From: Rhodospirillaceae bacterium
GTDB taxonomy: Bacteria; Pseudomonadota; Alphaproteobacteria; SHVP01
Direction: 5' to 3'
NCBI GenBank assembly: GCA_002722055.1
Contig: PBKD01000011.1
Location: 64,791-107,330, forward strand
DNA: 42,540 nt
Below the pieces are notes generated by a model, which saw nothing but the letters and a program-made list of their open reading frames with translations, was not told the origin of the DNA and did not search any database. The translations under genes were made by a program, and so were the position numbers. Shown here piece after piece: positions 9,723 to 20,261 of the stretch (positions are counted from its first letter, which is position 1; the number at the start of each line of letters is the position of its first letter).

Positions 9723-10846
9723 GATTCTTCCCCTTTAAATTTAATATCAAAAAAATTATTGTCTATAATATTAACAAAATCCTTTGCTGCATTAGGTTTA
9801 GCAAAGTTACCAGCTTTGATTGATTTATTTAATAAAATGTCTAATGAAGAAAATATTTGATGAAGTAATTCTAGTAGTTTTTCATCAATCAAATTATCCT
9901 CTTCAATTGTCCAAGAAGCACCTGCAGTTGTTAGTTTATTTGCATTTAGTAACTGATGATTATCTTTAGAGTACTTAAATGGAATAATAATTGATGGAAT
10001 ATTAGCAACTAATATTTCTGATAAACTTGATGCACCTGCACGTGAGATAACTAAATGCGCCGTATTAAGAACTTCAGATATATTAGAGATAAAACTTTCT
10101 GTTTTATGACTGATTGAATTGTCAGTATAATATTTATTCACTTTTTGAATGTCTATCTCCCTGCACTGATGAGTAATTTTAAGCCTATTTTTTATATTTC
10201 TTGGAATTTGACTAAGAACCCTTGGAACTACATCAGAAAATAACTTTGCACCTTGACTGCCTCCTAAAATCAAAATATGTATTTTTTCACTTTCATTAGG
10301 CAGCATAAATTCGTTATTTTTAATAAAACTACTTCTTACTGGGTTACCAACAACATATGAACGATTGTAAATTTTTTCTGGTATATCTGATGTTTGATCA
10401 AAAGATAATAGAAGAAATTTTGCGTATTTTGATAAAAATTTATTTGCCCTTCCAACAATAGCGTTTTGTTCATGTATTACTGTTGGAGTTCGAAGATATG
10501 CTGCTACAAGCAAAGAAGGTAATGACGCAATACCTCCAAAACCTAAAACAACACAAGGCCTCACTTTCAGGAGAATATAAATTGACTTGAATATACTCAA
10601 TAATAATAAATAAATATTCTTAATTACCTGTAATATATTGATTGAATGAAAATTTTTTATTGGCAAGATCATAGTATCTATTTTGTAATCCCTTGTTATA
10701 AACTTTTCTCCACGTTTATCACACAGGAAAATAGGTTTTACACCTATTGAAACTAGTTCATCTGCAACAGCTAATGCAGGAAAGATATGACCTCCAGTTC
10801 CTCCTGTTGCTATAATTACTCTATACTCTGCGGTCTTTGCCTGCAT
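9719..10846 (-). CDS. murG: Lipid II synthase MurG
   Basis: MurG is the peripheral inner-membrane glycosyltransferase that transfers GlcNAc onto lipid I to make lipid II. The N-terminal glycine-rich loop ATGGTGGHIFPALAV has GGTGGH at residues 15-20. The C-terminal half has the second glycine loop LILGGSQGAKLFSDVVP, the donor-site motif SRAGASSLSEI, and KDNHQLLNA. A hydrophobic patch around residues 75-100 fits membrane association next to MraY. The protein has 375 residues. The start ATG at 10846 overlaps the ftsW stop as TAATG, and the stop overlaps the murC ATG, so translation is coupled on both sides. Confidence 0.97.
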   Translation of the reverse strand: MQAKTAEYRVIIATGGTGGHIFPALAVADELVSIGVKPIFLCDKRGEKFITRDYKIDTMILPIKNFHSINILQVIKNIYLLLLSIFKSIYILLKVRPCVVLGFGGIASLPSLLVAAYLRTPTVIHEQNAIVGRANKFLSKYAKFLLLSFDQTSDIPEKIYNRSYVVGNPVRSSFIKNNEFMLPNESEKIHILILGGSQGAKLFSDVVPRVLSQIPRNIKNRLKITHQCREIDIQKVNKYYTDNSISHKTESFISNISEVLNTAHLVISRAGASSLSEILVANIPSIIIPFKYSKDNHQLLNANKLTTAGASWTIEEDNLIDEKLLELLHQIFSSLDILLNKSIKAGNFAKPNAAKDFVNIIDNNFFDIKFKGEES

Positions 10847-11991
10847 TAATTAGCTCCTTCAGGTATAGATTTTGTAAACTTTAAATTTGCCCGCCTTCTC
10901 GTTAGGGCGATTACTACTCCTATTCCAAAAGATAAGGCTAATAAACTTGAACCTCCATAACTAATAAATGGCAGTGTCATACCTTTTGCCGGCAATAAAC
11001 GCATGTTTACTCCCATATTGATTACCGCTTGAAGCCCAATCTGAGTAAGTATTCCTGAGGTAGTCAGAAATATAAATGAATTATTTTCATTCAAAATTTT
11101 TGAAAAACCTCTTAAAACTAAAAAAGCAAATAAAATAATTATAATTAATACTAAAATTATTCCGAATTCTTCTCCAGCAACAGCAAATATAAAATCTGCA
11201 TGAGCATCGGGAAGTATCTCTTTAACAACACCCTCACCTGGACCGGTTCCAAGGAGACCACCATTATCAAAAGCATTTAAGGCTGTATCCACCTGATATG
11301 AGTCTCCACTTTTTGGATCAAGAAATCTATCTACTCGACTTGCCACATGAGGGAAAAATAAATATGAGAAAAAAGCAATAACCATACCAAATATTGAAAA
11401 TAAAATGACAAAATATATCGATAGACCTGCGATAAACATCTGAACAAACATCACAGCACTGATAACCATAGCCATTCCAATATCTGGTTGAAGGAAAAGA
11501 ATAGTTAATATAAGCAAACTTACTCCTATAGTTATTGTATAACCTGGGAATGTACGATCAGACATTTTTTCGGAAAGCATCCAAGCAGTAAAAATTACCA
11601 AGGTTGGCTTAATAAATTCTGACGGTTGAAGAAGAAAACTTCCAAATTGAAGCCACCTTTGAGCACCTTTAGTTTCATAGCCAATTATTAAGGTGAGAAT
11701 AAATAGTATTAAGAATAAGCAGAAAGACGCTACTCCTATTCTTCTTATCCATAATGGGGGCAATAATGAAACTGATAACATTATAAAAATAGAGGGAAGG
11801 ATGAAGAATAATTGCCTTCTTACAAAGTGAAAAGAGTCAAAACCTATCCTATCTGCAACAGCAGGGCTTGAAGCCATTATCAAAATAACACCAATAAACA
11901 TTAAAATAAAAACAGTTAAAATAAATAGTCTATCCACTGTCCACCACCAATGACCAATAATACTTCTATCCGTCCTCCCAAGATTAATCAT
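10846..11991 (-). CDS. ftsW: Peptidoglycan glycosyltransferase FtsW (SEDS family)
   Basis: FtsW is the SEDS-family polymerase of septal peptidoglycan, working with FtsI. I start at the ATG at 11991 (381 residues, beginning [22 protein letters not shown]), which overlaps the murD stop by 8 bases; the longer frame from 12066 would extend the N-terminus through murD sequence. About ten hydrophobic helices are visible. Conserved SEDS features include the first-helix motif MASSPAVA, LLQPSEFIKPTLVIF, LQPDIGMAMVI, and the signature KGMTLPFISYGGSS near the end. The final TRRRANLKF lies in the cytoplasm. Position between murD and murG separates it from RodA. Confidence 0.96.
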   Translation of the reverse strand: MINLGRTDRSIIGHWWWTVDRLFILTVFILMFIGVILIMASSPAVADRIGFDSFHFVRRQLFFILPSIFIMLSVSLLPPLWIRRIGVASFCLFLILFILTLIIGYETKGAQRWLQFGSFLLQPSEFIKPTLVIFTAWMLSEKMSDRTFPGYTITIGVSLLILTILFLQPDIGMAMVISAVMFVQMFIAGLSIYFVILFSIFGMVIAFFSYLFFPHVASRVDRFLDPKSGDSYQVDTALNAFDNGGLLGTGPGEGVVKEILPDAHADFIFAVAGEEFGIILVLIIIILFAFLVLRGFSKILNENNSFIFLTTSGILTQIGLQAVINMGVNMRLLPAKGMTLPFISYGGSSLLALSFGIGVVIALTRRRANLKFTKSIPEGAN

Positions 11992-13363
11992 GAGAAGCAC
12001 CCACATATTTGAATACCATATCTCTAAATTTTTCACCTCTATCTTCAAAATTTTTAAATTGATCAAAAGAAGAACATGCAGGAGAAAATAGAATCACCGA
12101 TTTTTTTAGTTTACTTATTTTGATAAAATTAATAGATTTACAAAAAGCATTTTCTAGAGATGAAACAAAGTCTACTTTAACTTTACCATGCAACTGTTTA
12201 GCTAATATTTCTCCTGACTCACCTATAGTAAATACATGCTCAACTCTGCTTAAGTAAGGAAATAAGTAATCTATTTTTTCATCCTTTGATCTTCCACCTA
12301 ATATCCAAATTATTGATTTAAACGATTTCAAAGCATATGAAGTAGCGTAAACATTAGTTGCTTTACTATCATTAATATATTCTATTTGACCGTCTTTATA
12401 AACTAGCTCTAGTCTATGAGGTAAACCTTTAAATGACATAAAAGCTGATTTTATTGTATCGTTAGATAAACCGATCTTCTTAGCGACAATATATGCAGCA
12501 GCTGCATTTTGCCAATTATGTCTACCCCTTAAATTATGTATATTTTTTATATCAATTTTATAATTAAATCTAGAATCATATATAATTCCATCAATTACAT
12601 ACACACCACCGGATATTTCCTTTTTGGTAGATATAGGAACTATTAGCCTATTTTTATTTTTTAAATCTTTATATATTTTTTCTGAATAAAAATCATCAAT
12701 TCCAATAACTCCCAAACTGTTCTTTTTCCTAGATTCAAAAATTTTCTTTTTAATTTTATAATAATTTTCAATAGAACCATGCCTGTCTAAATGATCTGGC
12801 TGTATATTTAGTAATACTGATATATCTAAAGAAATATTCGAAGATAGATCTAATTGATAGGAAGATATTTCCAATACATAAAATCCATCAGTATCTATTT
12901 TATCAAGAGACAGTACTGGGGTACCAATATTTCCACCAGCCTGAACCTCAATAGATCGATATTTAAGAATATGAGTTATTAAAGATGTTGTTGTTGATTT
13001 TCCATTTGTTCCGGTAATACCAATAAAATTTGCTTTTAATTTTGATCTAAAAAATAATTCAAAGTCTCCAATAACCTCACATCCAGCAATTTTTGCTCTT
13101 TCTACAACCGGATGAGGTTTAGGGAAATTAAGAGGAATACCGGGACTTAAAACTAAAGAGGAGATATTTTTAAAATCTAATTGCTCTAGATTAAAAATTT
13201 TGTATTTCGTTTTATCTAATTTAGAAAAAATTTCTGAATTATCATCCCATGCAAAAATATTTGCACCTACTTCAGCTAAAGACTTAACAGTTGCAATACC
13301 ACTTTTACCCAAACCTAATACGGCAACATTTTTTCCTTTATATTCTTTTGCTGTAATCATCAT
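11984..13363 (-). CDS. murD: UDP-N-acetylmuramoylalanine--D-glutamate ligase MurD
   Basis: MurD adds D-glutamate to UDP-MurNAc-L-Ala. Visible motifs are the N-terminal [16 protein letters not shown], the ATP P-loop [29 protein letters not shown], and the C-terminal HRLELV and YINDSKATN segments. I take the ATG at 13363 (459 residues, beginning [17 protein letters not shown]), which overlaps the mraY stop as ATGA. A second ATG follows directly at 13360. The frame upstream, to 13417, lies wholly inside mraY and is not MurD-like. The gene overlaps ftsW by 8 bases. Confidence 0.96.
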   Translation of the reverse strand: MMITAKEYKGKNVAVLGLGKSGIATVKSLAEVGANIFAWDDNSEIFSKLDKTKYKIFNLEQLDFKNISSLVLSPGIPLNFPKPHPVVERAKIAGCEVIGDFELFFRSKLKANFIGITGTNGKSTTTSLITHILKYRSIEVQAGGNIGTPVLSLDKIDTDGFYVLEISSYQLDLSSNISLDISVLLNIQPDHLDRHGSIENYYKIKKKIFESRKKNSLGVIGIDDFYSEKIYKDLKNKNRLIVPISTKKEISGGVYVIDGIIYDSRFNYKIDIKNIHNLRGRHNWQNAAAAYIVAKKIGLSNDTIKSAFMSFKGLPHRLELVYKDGQIEYINDSKATNVYATSYALKSFKSIIWILGGRSKDEKIDYLFPYLSRVEHVFTIGESGEILAKQLHGKVKVDFVSSLENAFCKSINFIKISKLKKSVILFSPACSSFDQFKNFEDRGEKFRDMVFKYVGASHD

Positions 13364-14448
13364 CTTAACTTTAATGTTGCAAGACCGATTAAGGCTAGTA
13401 TTACTGCAATTATCCAAAATCTAATTACAATCGTAGCCTCAGGCCAACCCTTCTGTTCATAATGGTGATGTAATGGAGCCATTCTGAAAACTCTTTTTCC
13501 AGTTAATTTAAATGATGTAACTTGGACAACTACCGAAACTGTTTCTAAAACAAATAATCCTCCGATAATTAATAAAACTATCTCATGTTTTGTTACTACA
13601 CTTATTATGCCAAGGGCGCTGCCCATAGATAAACTTCCTGTGTCACCCATAAACACACTTGCTGGAGGAGCATTAAACCATAAGAAACCTAAGCCAGCCC
13701 CAACTAGTGCTCCACAAAAAACTGTTAGCTCACCAGCACCTGGTACACCGTGTATCTGTAAATAAGAAGAGAAGACTACGTTACCAACTAAATATGCAAT
13801 TAATGCATAAGATGAAGCTGCAATCATTACGGGAACAATCGCTAAACCATCCAAACCGTCGGTAAGGTTAACGGCATTTGAAGAACCTACAATAACAATT
13901 ATTGCTAATGGAATAAAAAACCAACCCAGATTTATTAACATATCTTTAAAGAAAGGAACTGCTAAACTAAGAGATAAGGGTGGTGCAGTAATATTTACTA
14001 TCCAAATAACAGCTAATAAAGATAATATAATTTGAAGAAAAAGTTTAGTAAGCGCAGAAATTCCTTCATGGCTATTCTTTGTTACTTTCAAATAATCATC
14101 TAAAAAACCTATAAAACCAAACCCTAATGTTACAGTCAATGTAGCCCACACATAGCCATTACTTAAATCAGCCCAAAGCAAAGTAGAAACCCCAAAACTA
14201 AGTAGAATAAGTATACCTCCCATAGTAGGAGTCCCTGCTTTTGATATTATATGGCTTTTCGGCCCATCGTCTCTTATAGGTTGACCGCTATGTTGCCTTT
14301 TCTTAAGCCACCTAATAATGCTCGGACCTAATAAAAAACTTAATACCATTGCAGTTATGATTGCACCGCCAGTTCTGAATGTTAAAAATCTGAAAAGATT
14401 AAAAAATATAAAATCTTCTGAAAGAGGTGCAAATAAATTATATAACAT
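13360..14448 (-). CDS. mraY: Phospho-N-acetylmuramoyl-pentapeptide transferase MraY
   Basis: MraY moves phospho-MurNAc-pentapeptide onto undecaprenyl phosphate, forming lipid I on the inner face of the cytoplasmic membrane. The protein has 362 residues with about ten transmembrane helices. Catalytic and signature segments are [16 protein letters not shown] (paired Asp), [27 protein letters not shown], and the histidine-rich [15 protein letters not shown]. The extended C-terminal helix [16 protein letters not shown] is typical. It starts with ATG at 14448, 12 bases after murF, and its TGA stop is shared with the murD ATG. Confidence 0.97.
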   Translation of the reverse strand: MLYNLFAPLSEDFIFFNLFRFLTFRTGGAIITAMVLSFLLGPSIIRWLKKRQHSGQPIRDDGPKSHIISKAGTPTMGGILILLSFGVSTLLWADLSNGYVWATLTVTLGFGFIGFLDDYLKVTKNSHEGISALTKLFLQIILSLLAVIWIVNITAPPLSLSLAVPFFKDMLINLGWFFIPLAIIVIVGSSNAVNLTDGLDGLAIVPVMIAASSYALIAYLVGNVVFSSYLQIHGVPGAGELTVFCGALVGAGLGFLWFNAPPASVFMGDTGSLSMGSALGIISVVTKHEIVLLIIGGLFVLETVSVVVQVTSFKLTGKRVFRMAPLHHHYEQKGWPEATIVIRFWIIAVILALIGLATLKLR

Positions 14449-14460
14449 TAGTTAATATAC

Positions 14461-15873
14461 CTATCTATATTCATTTTTTTTTTTATAACTTTCATCAAGA
14501 TCTCTTACGATTACACCCATCTTACTACCGAATGAACCCTTAACCATTACAACATCACCTGCTCTTAATTTCGATTTTATTGAAGAGGTTAATTCATATG
14601 CTTCGCTCTTCCATTCTTTATAAATTCCTTCTGGAAGAACTTTATATAAAGATTTCATATATTGACCTGAACAAAACACCATATCAACACACGCTTTTTC
14701 AATGAACTTTGATAACCCTTCATGAAAAGATAAACTTTTCACTCCTAATTCTAGCATGTCACCTAGTACAGCTATTCTTCTTCCGTTATTTTTTAAATTA
14801 GATTGCCCTAAAAGTTGCAAAGCAGCTTTCATCGAAGCTGGACTAGCATTATAGCTCTCATCAATCAATTCTATTTCACCATCTTCAATGGTAAACGTCT
14901 TTCTGTTTCCTCTTCCTGTCGGCAATTTCAGTTCGGAAAAAGAAATGCTAGCTAAACTTAGATCACCACCGATTGCCTGAACAACCGCTAGAACAGATAA
15001 GCAATTATTTATAACATGCAAACCTGGAGATCCAATTTTTAAAACCATATTTTGCCCCTTGATATCAGATTTGACACAAGAGCATTCATCATGCAAAACA
15101 TAGCTAAGAAGCTTTACATCAGCCTTTTTATTTGCACCAAAGGAGATTACTTTTAAATTATGTTCTTTAGCTTTTTTTGATAATTTATTAAAAAAATTAT
15201 TATCTCTATTTAATATAGCGATTCCTTTATTTTCAACACCCTCAAAAATTTCTGCCTTTGCTTCAGCTATTCCATCTATTGAACTAAAAAACTCGAGATG
15301 AGCTGCTTCAATAGCTGTTATTAAAGCATAATTAGGCTTAGCAATCTTTGTGAGTTCACGAATCTCTCCAGAATTATTCATGCCAAGTTCTAAGATTGCA
15401 AAATCTGTTTGAGCGGGTATTCTTGCTAAAGACAATGGAACACCTATCTGATTATTCAGATTCCCCTGACTTGCATATACTAAAAATTGATTTTTCAAAG
15501 CAGTATACAAAATTTCTTTTGTAGTTGTTTTTCCAACACTTCCAGTAATCGCAATAATTTTAGCTTTTGTTCTAGATCTTGAGTATTTTGCAAGATCTTC
15601 TAAACTCAATAGTGTGTTTTTAACAAAAATATAGTTTTTATTTGCAAAATTTTTTATTTTTTTAGAAACAACCGCAGCAATTGCTCCTTTTTGAAAAGCC
15701 TCATCAATATAAGAATGACCGTCGAATTTTTCACCATCAATAGCTATAAAAATATTTCCAGGCATAATTGTCCTTGAGTCAATTGAGACTCCATTTGCTT
15801 CCCAAAAGTTTTCACTTGAAGGAGTCCCCTTTATAGCATTTAAAACTTCGTTAGATGTCCATAATGGTGTCAA
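14461..15873 (-). CDS. murF: UDP-MurNAc-tripeptide--D-Ala-D-Ala ligase MurF (TTG start)
   Basis: MurF joins the D-Ala-D-Ala made by Ddl to the muropeptide, completing the pentapeptide precursor. Motifs over 470 residues are GVSIDSRTIMPGNIFIAI in the N-terminal domain, the P-loop AITGSVGKTTTKEIL, the central ELGMNNSGEIREL and AIEAAHLEFF, and IDESYNASPASMKAAL at the start of the C-terminal domain. The start is TTG at 15873, well supported by AGGAGGG (complement at 15883-15889) 9 bases upstream, within the end of murE. The murE stop lies one base before the murF start codon, so the two are closely coupled. Confidence 0.96.
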   Translation of the reverse strand: MTPLWTSNEVLNAIKGTPSSENFWEANGVSIDSRTIMPGNIFIAIDGEKFDGHSYIDEAFQKGAIAAVVSKKIKNFANKNYIFVKNTLLSLEDLAKYSRSRTKAKIIAITGSVGKTTTKEILYTALKNQFLVYASQGNLNNQIGVPLSLARIPAQTDFAILELGMNNSGEIRELTKIAKPNYALITAIEAAHLEFFSSIDGIAEAKAEIFEGVENKGIAILNRDNNFFNKLSKKAKEHNLKVISFGANKKADVKLLSYVLHDECSCVKSDIKGQNMVLKIGSPGLHVINNCLSVLAVVQAIGGDLSLASISFSELKLPTGRGNRKTFTIEDGEIELIDESYNASPASMKAALQLLGQSNLKNNGRRIAVLGDMLELGVKSLSFHEGLSKFIEKACVDMVFCSGQYMKSLYKVLPEGIYKEWKSEAYELTSSIKSKLRAGDVVMVKGSFGSKMGVIVRDLDESYKKKNEYR

Positions 15874-15874
15874 G

Positions 15875-17329
15875 TTATTTTTCCCTCCTAAAAATCACCG
15901 CTCTTTTAACCTCATCCCTATCGTCAAATGGTTTAACATCATTATTATAAATTTGATCTGTTTCATGACCTTTACCAGCTATTAGTAAAATATCTCCAGG
16001 GCTTAATTCAGAAACTGCTATAGATATAGCTTGACGCCTATCTCCTATCTCTTGAGCATTATTACAGCCACTTAAAATTGCTTTACGAATTCTTTCAGGG
16101 TTTTCATTTCTTGGATTATCATCGGTAATATAAACTTTTTGTGCATACTTATAGGCTATCTTTCCCATAGTAAATCTTTTAGCTTCATCTCTATCACCTC
16201 CACATCCAAAAACTAAATTGAGATTTCCTTTAGTATGATTTTTTAGTGATAATAATGTTTTTTCTAATGCTTCAGGAGAATGAGCGTAATCTATAAAAAT
16301 TTTTGACCTATTTGGTAACTCTACTACTAATTCTAACCTTCCTTTTACACCTGTCAGGTGACCTAATGAATCTAGGGCAGACTCAATCCTTGCTCCTGAT
16401 ACAATTACTAAACAAAGCGCACAAATTGCATTATATACTTGAAAATCCCCAAACAATGGAAATAATATTTTCTCCTTTTTTCCATTGATCTTTAATAATA
16501 TTTCTTGACCTATATTTTTAGTTTTAATTGATAAGATAGAAACATCAGATTGATTACTCCTACCGTAACTCATTATGGATAGTTTATTTTGTTTTGCTGC
16601 ATCTTGGAATTCATAAAACTCTTTACTATCTCTATTAAGTATTGCAACACCATTTTTATTAACTAAATCTTTAAATAATCTGATTTTAGCTTTCTTGTAT
16701 TCTTCAAATGTAGAATGGTAGTCTAAATGATCGTGTGATAGGTTTGTAAAAGCTGCAGCGTCAAATTTAATTCCATCCAATCTAGACTGATCTAAGCCAT
16801 GACTTGAAGCTTCGATGACAGCATAATCTAAACCTCTGCTATATATTTCAGAAAGCTCCTTATGCAAAGTTACGGGTTCTGGAGTGGTCAGTTCTAAATC
16901 AGATTTATAATTAATACTATTTATCCCTAAAGTCCCAATAGCAGCGCCATTTAAACTCATTGTTTTCCATAACTGAAATGTAAAATTAGCTACTGAAGTT
17001 TTACCATTTGTGCCTGTAACAGCTCCTAACCAATTAGGTTTTTCTTTATAAAATTTTGATGCAATTTTTGCATATTTAGATCTAGGATTATCAGAAGTGA
17101 TAAGAACAGTATCCGAGTCATTTATTTGTGTTCCTGTTTCTGCAATAACAGCAACAGCACCCTTTCTTATTGCATCATAAATAAAACTTTTTCCATTATT
17201 TTTTTTCCCTGGTAAAGCTGCAAAAATGAATCCAGGCAACACATCACGACTATCTGAAGTAAGACCATTAATCTTTATTGAAGAAATATTTTCTTCAGCG
17301 CTTATTAAATCTGATAAAAATTTACTCAT
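15875..17329 (-). CDS. murE: UDP-MurNAc-L-Ala-D-Glu--diaminopimelate ligase MurE
   Basis: MurE adds the third residue of the peptide stem. The P-loop AVTGTNGKTSVANF has TGTNGKT at residues 105-111, and TTPEPVTLH matches the UDP-MurNAc-binding loop. The specificity motif DNPR is present at residues 404-407 (ITDDNPRNENP), which in this family indicates meso-diaminopimelate rather than lysine and fits a Gram-negative wall. The protein has 484 residues. The ATG at 17329 overlaps the ftsI stop by 8 bases. The segment LLIAGKGHETDQIY near the end is the usual MurE C-terminal signature. Confidence 0.97.
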   Translation of the reverse strand: MSKFLSDLISAEENISSIKINGLTSDSRDVLPGFIFAALPGKKNNGKSFIYDAIRKGAVAVIAETGTQINDSDTVLITSDNPRSKYAKIASKFYKEKPNWLGAVTGTNGKTSVANFTFQLWKTMSLNGAAIGTLGINSINYKSDLELTTPEPVTLHKELSEIYSRGLDYAVIEASSHGLDQSRLDGIKFDAAAFTNLSHDHLDYHSTFEEYKKAKIRLFKDLVNKNGVAILNRDSKEFYEFQDAAKQNKLSIMSYGRSNQSDVSILSIKTKNIGQEILLKINGKKEKILFPLFGDFQVYNAICALCLVIVSGARIESALDSLGHLTGVKGRLELVVELPNRSKIFIDYAHSPEALEKTLLSLKNHTKGNLNLVFGCGGDRDEAKRFTMGKIAYKYAQKVYITDDNPRNENPERIRKAILSGCNNAQEIGDRRQAISIAVSELSPGDILLIAGKGHETDQIYNNDVKPFDDRDEVKRAVIFRREK

Positions 17330-19031
17330 TAGACTTTACCGAAATATATGTTGCTTCAAAATTCTTCCAATAATTCTTAGTTTTAGTAGGCATGACATCC
17401 AATAATGGACCAACTCTCTCAATAATATTTCCTACTGTGGGTGCCGCAGTCCATCCAGCACTACGATAAAAATGTGTCTCTTTTATGCCTTTTGGCTCAT
17501 CTAACATTATTGCAATTACGTAACTAGGCCTATCCATGGGAAAAACACCAATAAAAGATGTAATAATTGAATCCTTTTGATAACCTCCTTTAGTTGGCTT
17601 TTCAGCAGTTCCTGTTTTTCCACCTATTTCATACCCTATTCTATCGGCTTTCTTAGCTGTTCCAGATTTGACAGTTAATCTCAAAAGACCTCTTATTTTT
17701 TTTGATGTTTCTTCAGAAATAACTCTTTCATTATTAACATATCCATTGGATTCATTGTCGTTATTTAACAGTATTGTAGGAGTAATTTTTTTTCCTCCAT
17801 TAACAAGTATTGCATATGCGTTGGCTACTTGAAGTAAGTTTACAGCAATACCGTGTCCATAAGAGATAGTCATAGAATTAATTTCTCTCCACGTTCTAGG
17901 AATTATCGGCTTACCAACCTCAGACAATTCTACTTTAGAGCGGTCTAAAATGCCGAGTTTCTTTAATAATTCTTTTTGCTTTTCCACACCTAGATCTTTA
18001 GCCATCTGAGCCATACCAATATTTGATGAATATTTAAATATTTCTGGGACACTTAACCATCTTTCCTTTGGATGATCGTCTCTAATTATAAACCTAGAGA
18101 CTTTAAGTGGCTTAGTAGCATCATAACCATCTTTTAAACTTATAACTTTATTCTCAAGAGCTGCAGCTACAGTAAAAGGCTTGAAAGTTGAACCCATTTC
18201 ATAGCTTCCTAATGTCACTCGGCTGAATGCTGCATCATCTGATGGTTTAATTTTAATATTTGGGTTAAAATCTGGTAAAGAAACAAGTCCTATTATTTCA
18301 CCACTATTTACATTCATTACAACACCAGCCGCTCCAATAGCATTGAATTTTTTCATAGATAAATAAAGCTCTTGTCTTAAAGCATGTTGAACTCTTGTAT
18401 CAACTGTAAGGAAAATAGATTTAGTGGAGTCTAGCAATCTTTTATTTAATTTTTTTTCTACCCCAGATAAGCCCTGATTATCTACACCTACTGATCCAAT
18501 AACATGAGCAAATAAAGATTCTTGAGGAAAAATTCTTTTTAGTTCTTCCTGAAATTTAATCCCAGGTATTCCTAACTTATTGACTTCAAAATGTTCTTTT
18601 GGGCTTACTTGTCTTTTGATCCAAATAAAAGACTTTCCAGAAGTAAGTTTCTTTTCAATATCTGAAAAATTTTGATTATTTAAAACTGATGCAAGTTTGA
18701 TGGAAGCTTCAGTTTTATTAATTATTTCTGCTGGTTTTGCGTAAATTGAGGCTGAGTTAACATTTGTTGCTAACAACATATTATTTCTATCAAATATATC
18801 TGCTCTATTTTTCTCATTAATTATAGAATTACTGGAAGAAAAATTGTTTTTTGGCGTTTGATTTAGAAGAATTAAATCTACCGATCTTAAAAATAAAGAA
18901 ATGAACAATATAGAAAAAATTCCAAAAATAACAACTAGCCTTACTTGACTTAAATCTATCAAATTTTTTTCATTATCTTTGTTACTATTTTCAATTATAT
19001 TTTTTATCATTTTATTAATTTTTTTCACCAT
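17322..19031 (-). CDS. ftsI: Division transpeptidase FtsI (PBP3)
   Basis: FtsI is the class B penicillin-binding protein that cross-links septal peptidoglycan together with FtsW. Counting from the furthest possible start (TTG at 19040), one membrane anchor lies at about residues 33-57. A PBP-dimer domain follows, then the transpeptidase domain with all three catalytic motifs: STFK (Ser284, Lys287), SSN (338-340) and KTG (475-477). The start is uncertain: TTG at 19040, ATG at 19031 and ATG at 19010 are in frame and none has a good ribosome-binding site. I use 19031, which overlaps ftsL by 17 bases. The C-terminus lies in the overlap with murE. Length and motifs are otherwise normal. Confidence 0.95.
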   Translation of the reverse strand: MVKKINKMIKNIIENSNKDNEKNLIDLSQVRLVVIFGIFSILFISLFLRSVDLILLNQTPKNNFSSSNSIINEKNRADIFDRNNMLLATNVNSASIYAKPAEIINKTEASIKLASVLNNQNFSDIEKKLTSGKSFIWIKRQVSPKEHFEVNKLGIPGIKFQEELKRIFPQESLFAHVIGSVGVDNQGLSGVEKKLNKRLLDSTKSIFLTVDTRVQHALRQELYLSMKKFNAIGAAGVVMNVNSGEIIGLVSLPDFNPNIKIKPSDDAAFSRVTLGSYEMGSTFKPFTVAAALENKVISLKDGYDATKPLKVSRFIIRDDHPKERWLSVPEIFKYSSNIGMAQMAKDLGVEKQKELLKKLGILDRSKVELSEVGKPIIPRTWREINSMTISYGHGIAVNLLQVANAYAILVNGGKKITPTILLNNDNESNGYVNNERVISEETSKKIRGLLRLTVKSGTAKKADRIGYEIGGKTGTAEKPTKGGYQKDSIITSFIGVFPMDRPSYVIAIMLDEPKGIKETHFYRSAGWTAAPTVGNIIERVGPLLDVMPTKTKNYWKNFEATYISVKSNE

Positions 19032-19314
19032 TCTTTTCAATAAAAAAAGGTATCTTTTCTATATCTCCTATTTGTTTTATATTTAAAACTCTTAGATCTA
19101 AAAAATTTTCTGATAAAATTTCAATTCTTGATGGGTTAGTCAAATAACTCCATTCCGCTTTTAAGACTTTGAGAGATTCTTTCTCTTTCTGTATCAAAGA
19201 TTGATTAACAATTAAATTTCTTTCAAGTTTTACAACTTGATGCTTCAATTGAAATAATGAAGCTACTATTACAATTAATATTAGTCCAAAGAGTAAATAG
19301 AACCTTCTATTCAT
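19015..19314 (-). CDS. ftsL: Cell division protein FtsL
   Basis: FtsL is a small bitopic protein of the FtsQLB subcomplex that activates FtsWI. The 99-residue product has a short basic N-terminus, a membrane helix at about residues 5-21 (FYLLFGLILIVIVASLF), then a heptad-like coiled coil (LKHQVVKLERNLIVNQSLIQKEKESLKVLKAEW). It ends in the conserved alphaproteobacterial stretch YLTNPSRIEILSENFLDL. The ATG at 19314 overlaps the rsmH stop as ATGA. Its sequence is poorly conserved, but topology and position between rsmH and ftsI settle it. Confidence 0.92.
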   Translation of the reverse strand: MNRRFYLLFGLILIVIVASLFQLKHQVVKLERNLIVNQSLIQKEKESLKVLKAEWSYLTNPSRIEILSENFLDLRVLNIKQIGDIEKIPFFIEKNGEKN

Positions 19315-20261
19315 ACAAAATCATCCTTAAATAATGTCTCCGCATCTGTCCTCATTGCTGCTCTAAGTTTAGCAGAACTTGACCTTGGATTAATTAATAT
19401 TTCTTTTTCAGAAGGCCTAAGCATTTTTGTAACAGTACTAAATGTTGGTAGATATTTTTCTAATTGAGGAAGGTGTCTATTATTTGAAATCCTACCACTT
19501 CTCTCTAAAAAAAATTTCTTAACAATTCTATCCTCTAAAGAATGAAATGATACGACTACAATAACACCACCGGGTAGTAGACTTTTCTCAGCAGCAAGAA
19601 GTATTTTTTTCAATTCTTTTAGCTCCTCATTTACAGCTATTCTCAATGCTTGAAATGTTCTAGTTGCAGGATGAATCTTGGATTTACCCCTCCTAACAAC
19701 TTTTGATATAATTAAACTTAACTCTTCAGTTGTAATAATTGGTTTTTTATTTCTGTAGAAAATTATAGCTCTTGATATTTTATTTGCATATTTTTCCTCG
19801 CCAAAATTCTTTATTAATTTATACAATGATTTTTGATCAAGGTTATTTACTATTTCAGATGCACTCATACCTGATGAGCTCATTCTCATATCTAAAGGTC
19901 CATTTCTCATGAAAGAAAAACCTCTGTCCGCATTATCGATCTGTAACGACGAAACTCCAAGGTCAATTGCAATACCATTAACTTTTAAAATATTATTTTT
20001 CTTAAGAATTCCCTCTAGATTACCAAAGCAATCATTTACAAGTTTGAGTCTGTTAGAATACTGTTTTCTTAGTTCAAAGCCTCCTTCGATAGCTGTCTGA
20101 TCTCTATCAATAGCAATAACTTTACAACCCGTCTTATTTAATAAATGTTTTGTATAACCACCTCCTCCAAATGTACCATCAACATAAAGACCCTCATCAA
20201 CTGGATTAAGAAATTTAATAACCTCTTCTATCATTACAGGAGTATGATTACTTTCATTCAT
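19311..20261 (-). CDS. rsmH: 16S rRNA (cytosine-1402-N4)-methyltransferase RsmH (MraW)
   Basis: RsmH uses S-adenosylmethionine to methylate N4 of C1402 in the decoding centre of 16S rRNA. The protein has 316 residues. The N-terminal HTPVMIEEVIKFLNP is typical, followed by the SAM-binding loop VDGTFGGGGYTKHLL. Further signatures are AIDLGVSSLQIDNADRGFSF, the RTFQALRIAVNEELKEL helix, and VVSFHSLEDRIVKKF. The ATG at 20261 overlaps the mraZ stop by 8 bases. It is the second gene of the cluster, directly after mraZ, as in most bacteria. Confidence 0.97.
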   Translation of the reverse strand: MNESNHTPVMIEEVIKFLNPVDEGLYVDGTFGGGGYTKHLLNKTGCKVIAIDRDQTAIEGGFELRKQYSNRLKLVNDCFGNLEGILKKNNILKVNGIAIDLGVSSLQIDNADRGFSFMRNGPLDMRMSSSGMSASEIVNNLDQKSLYKLIKNFGEEKYANKISRAIIFYRNKKPIITTEELSLIISKVVRRGKSKIHPATRTFQALRIAVNEELKELKKILLAAEKSLLPGGVIVVVSFHSLEDRIVKKFFLERSGRISNNRHLPQLEKYLPTFSTVTKMLRPSEKEILINPRSSSAKLRAAMRTDAETLFKDDFV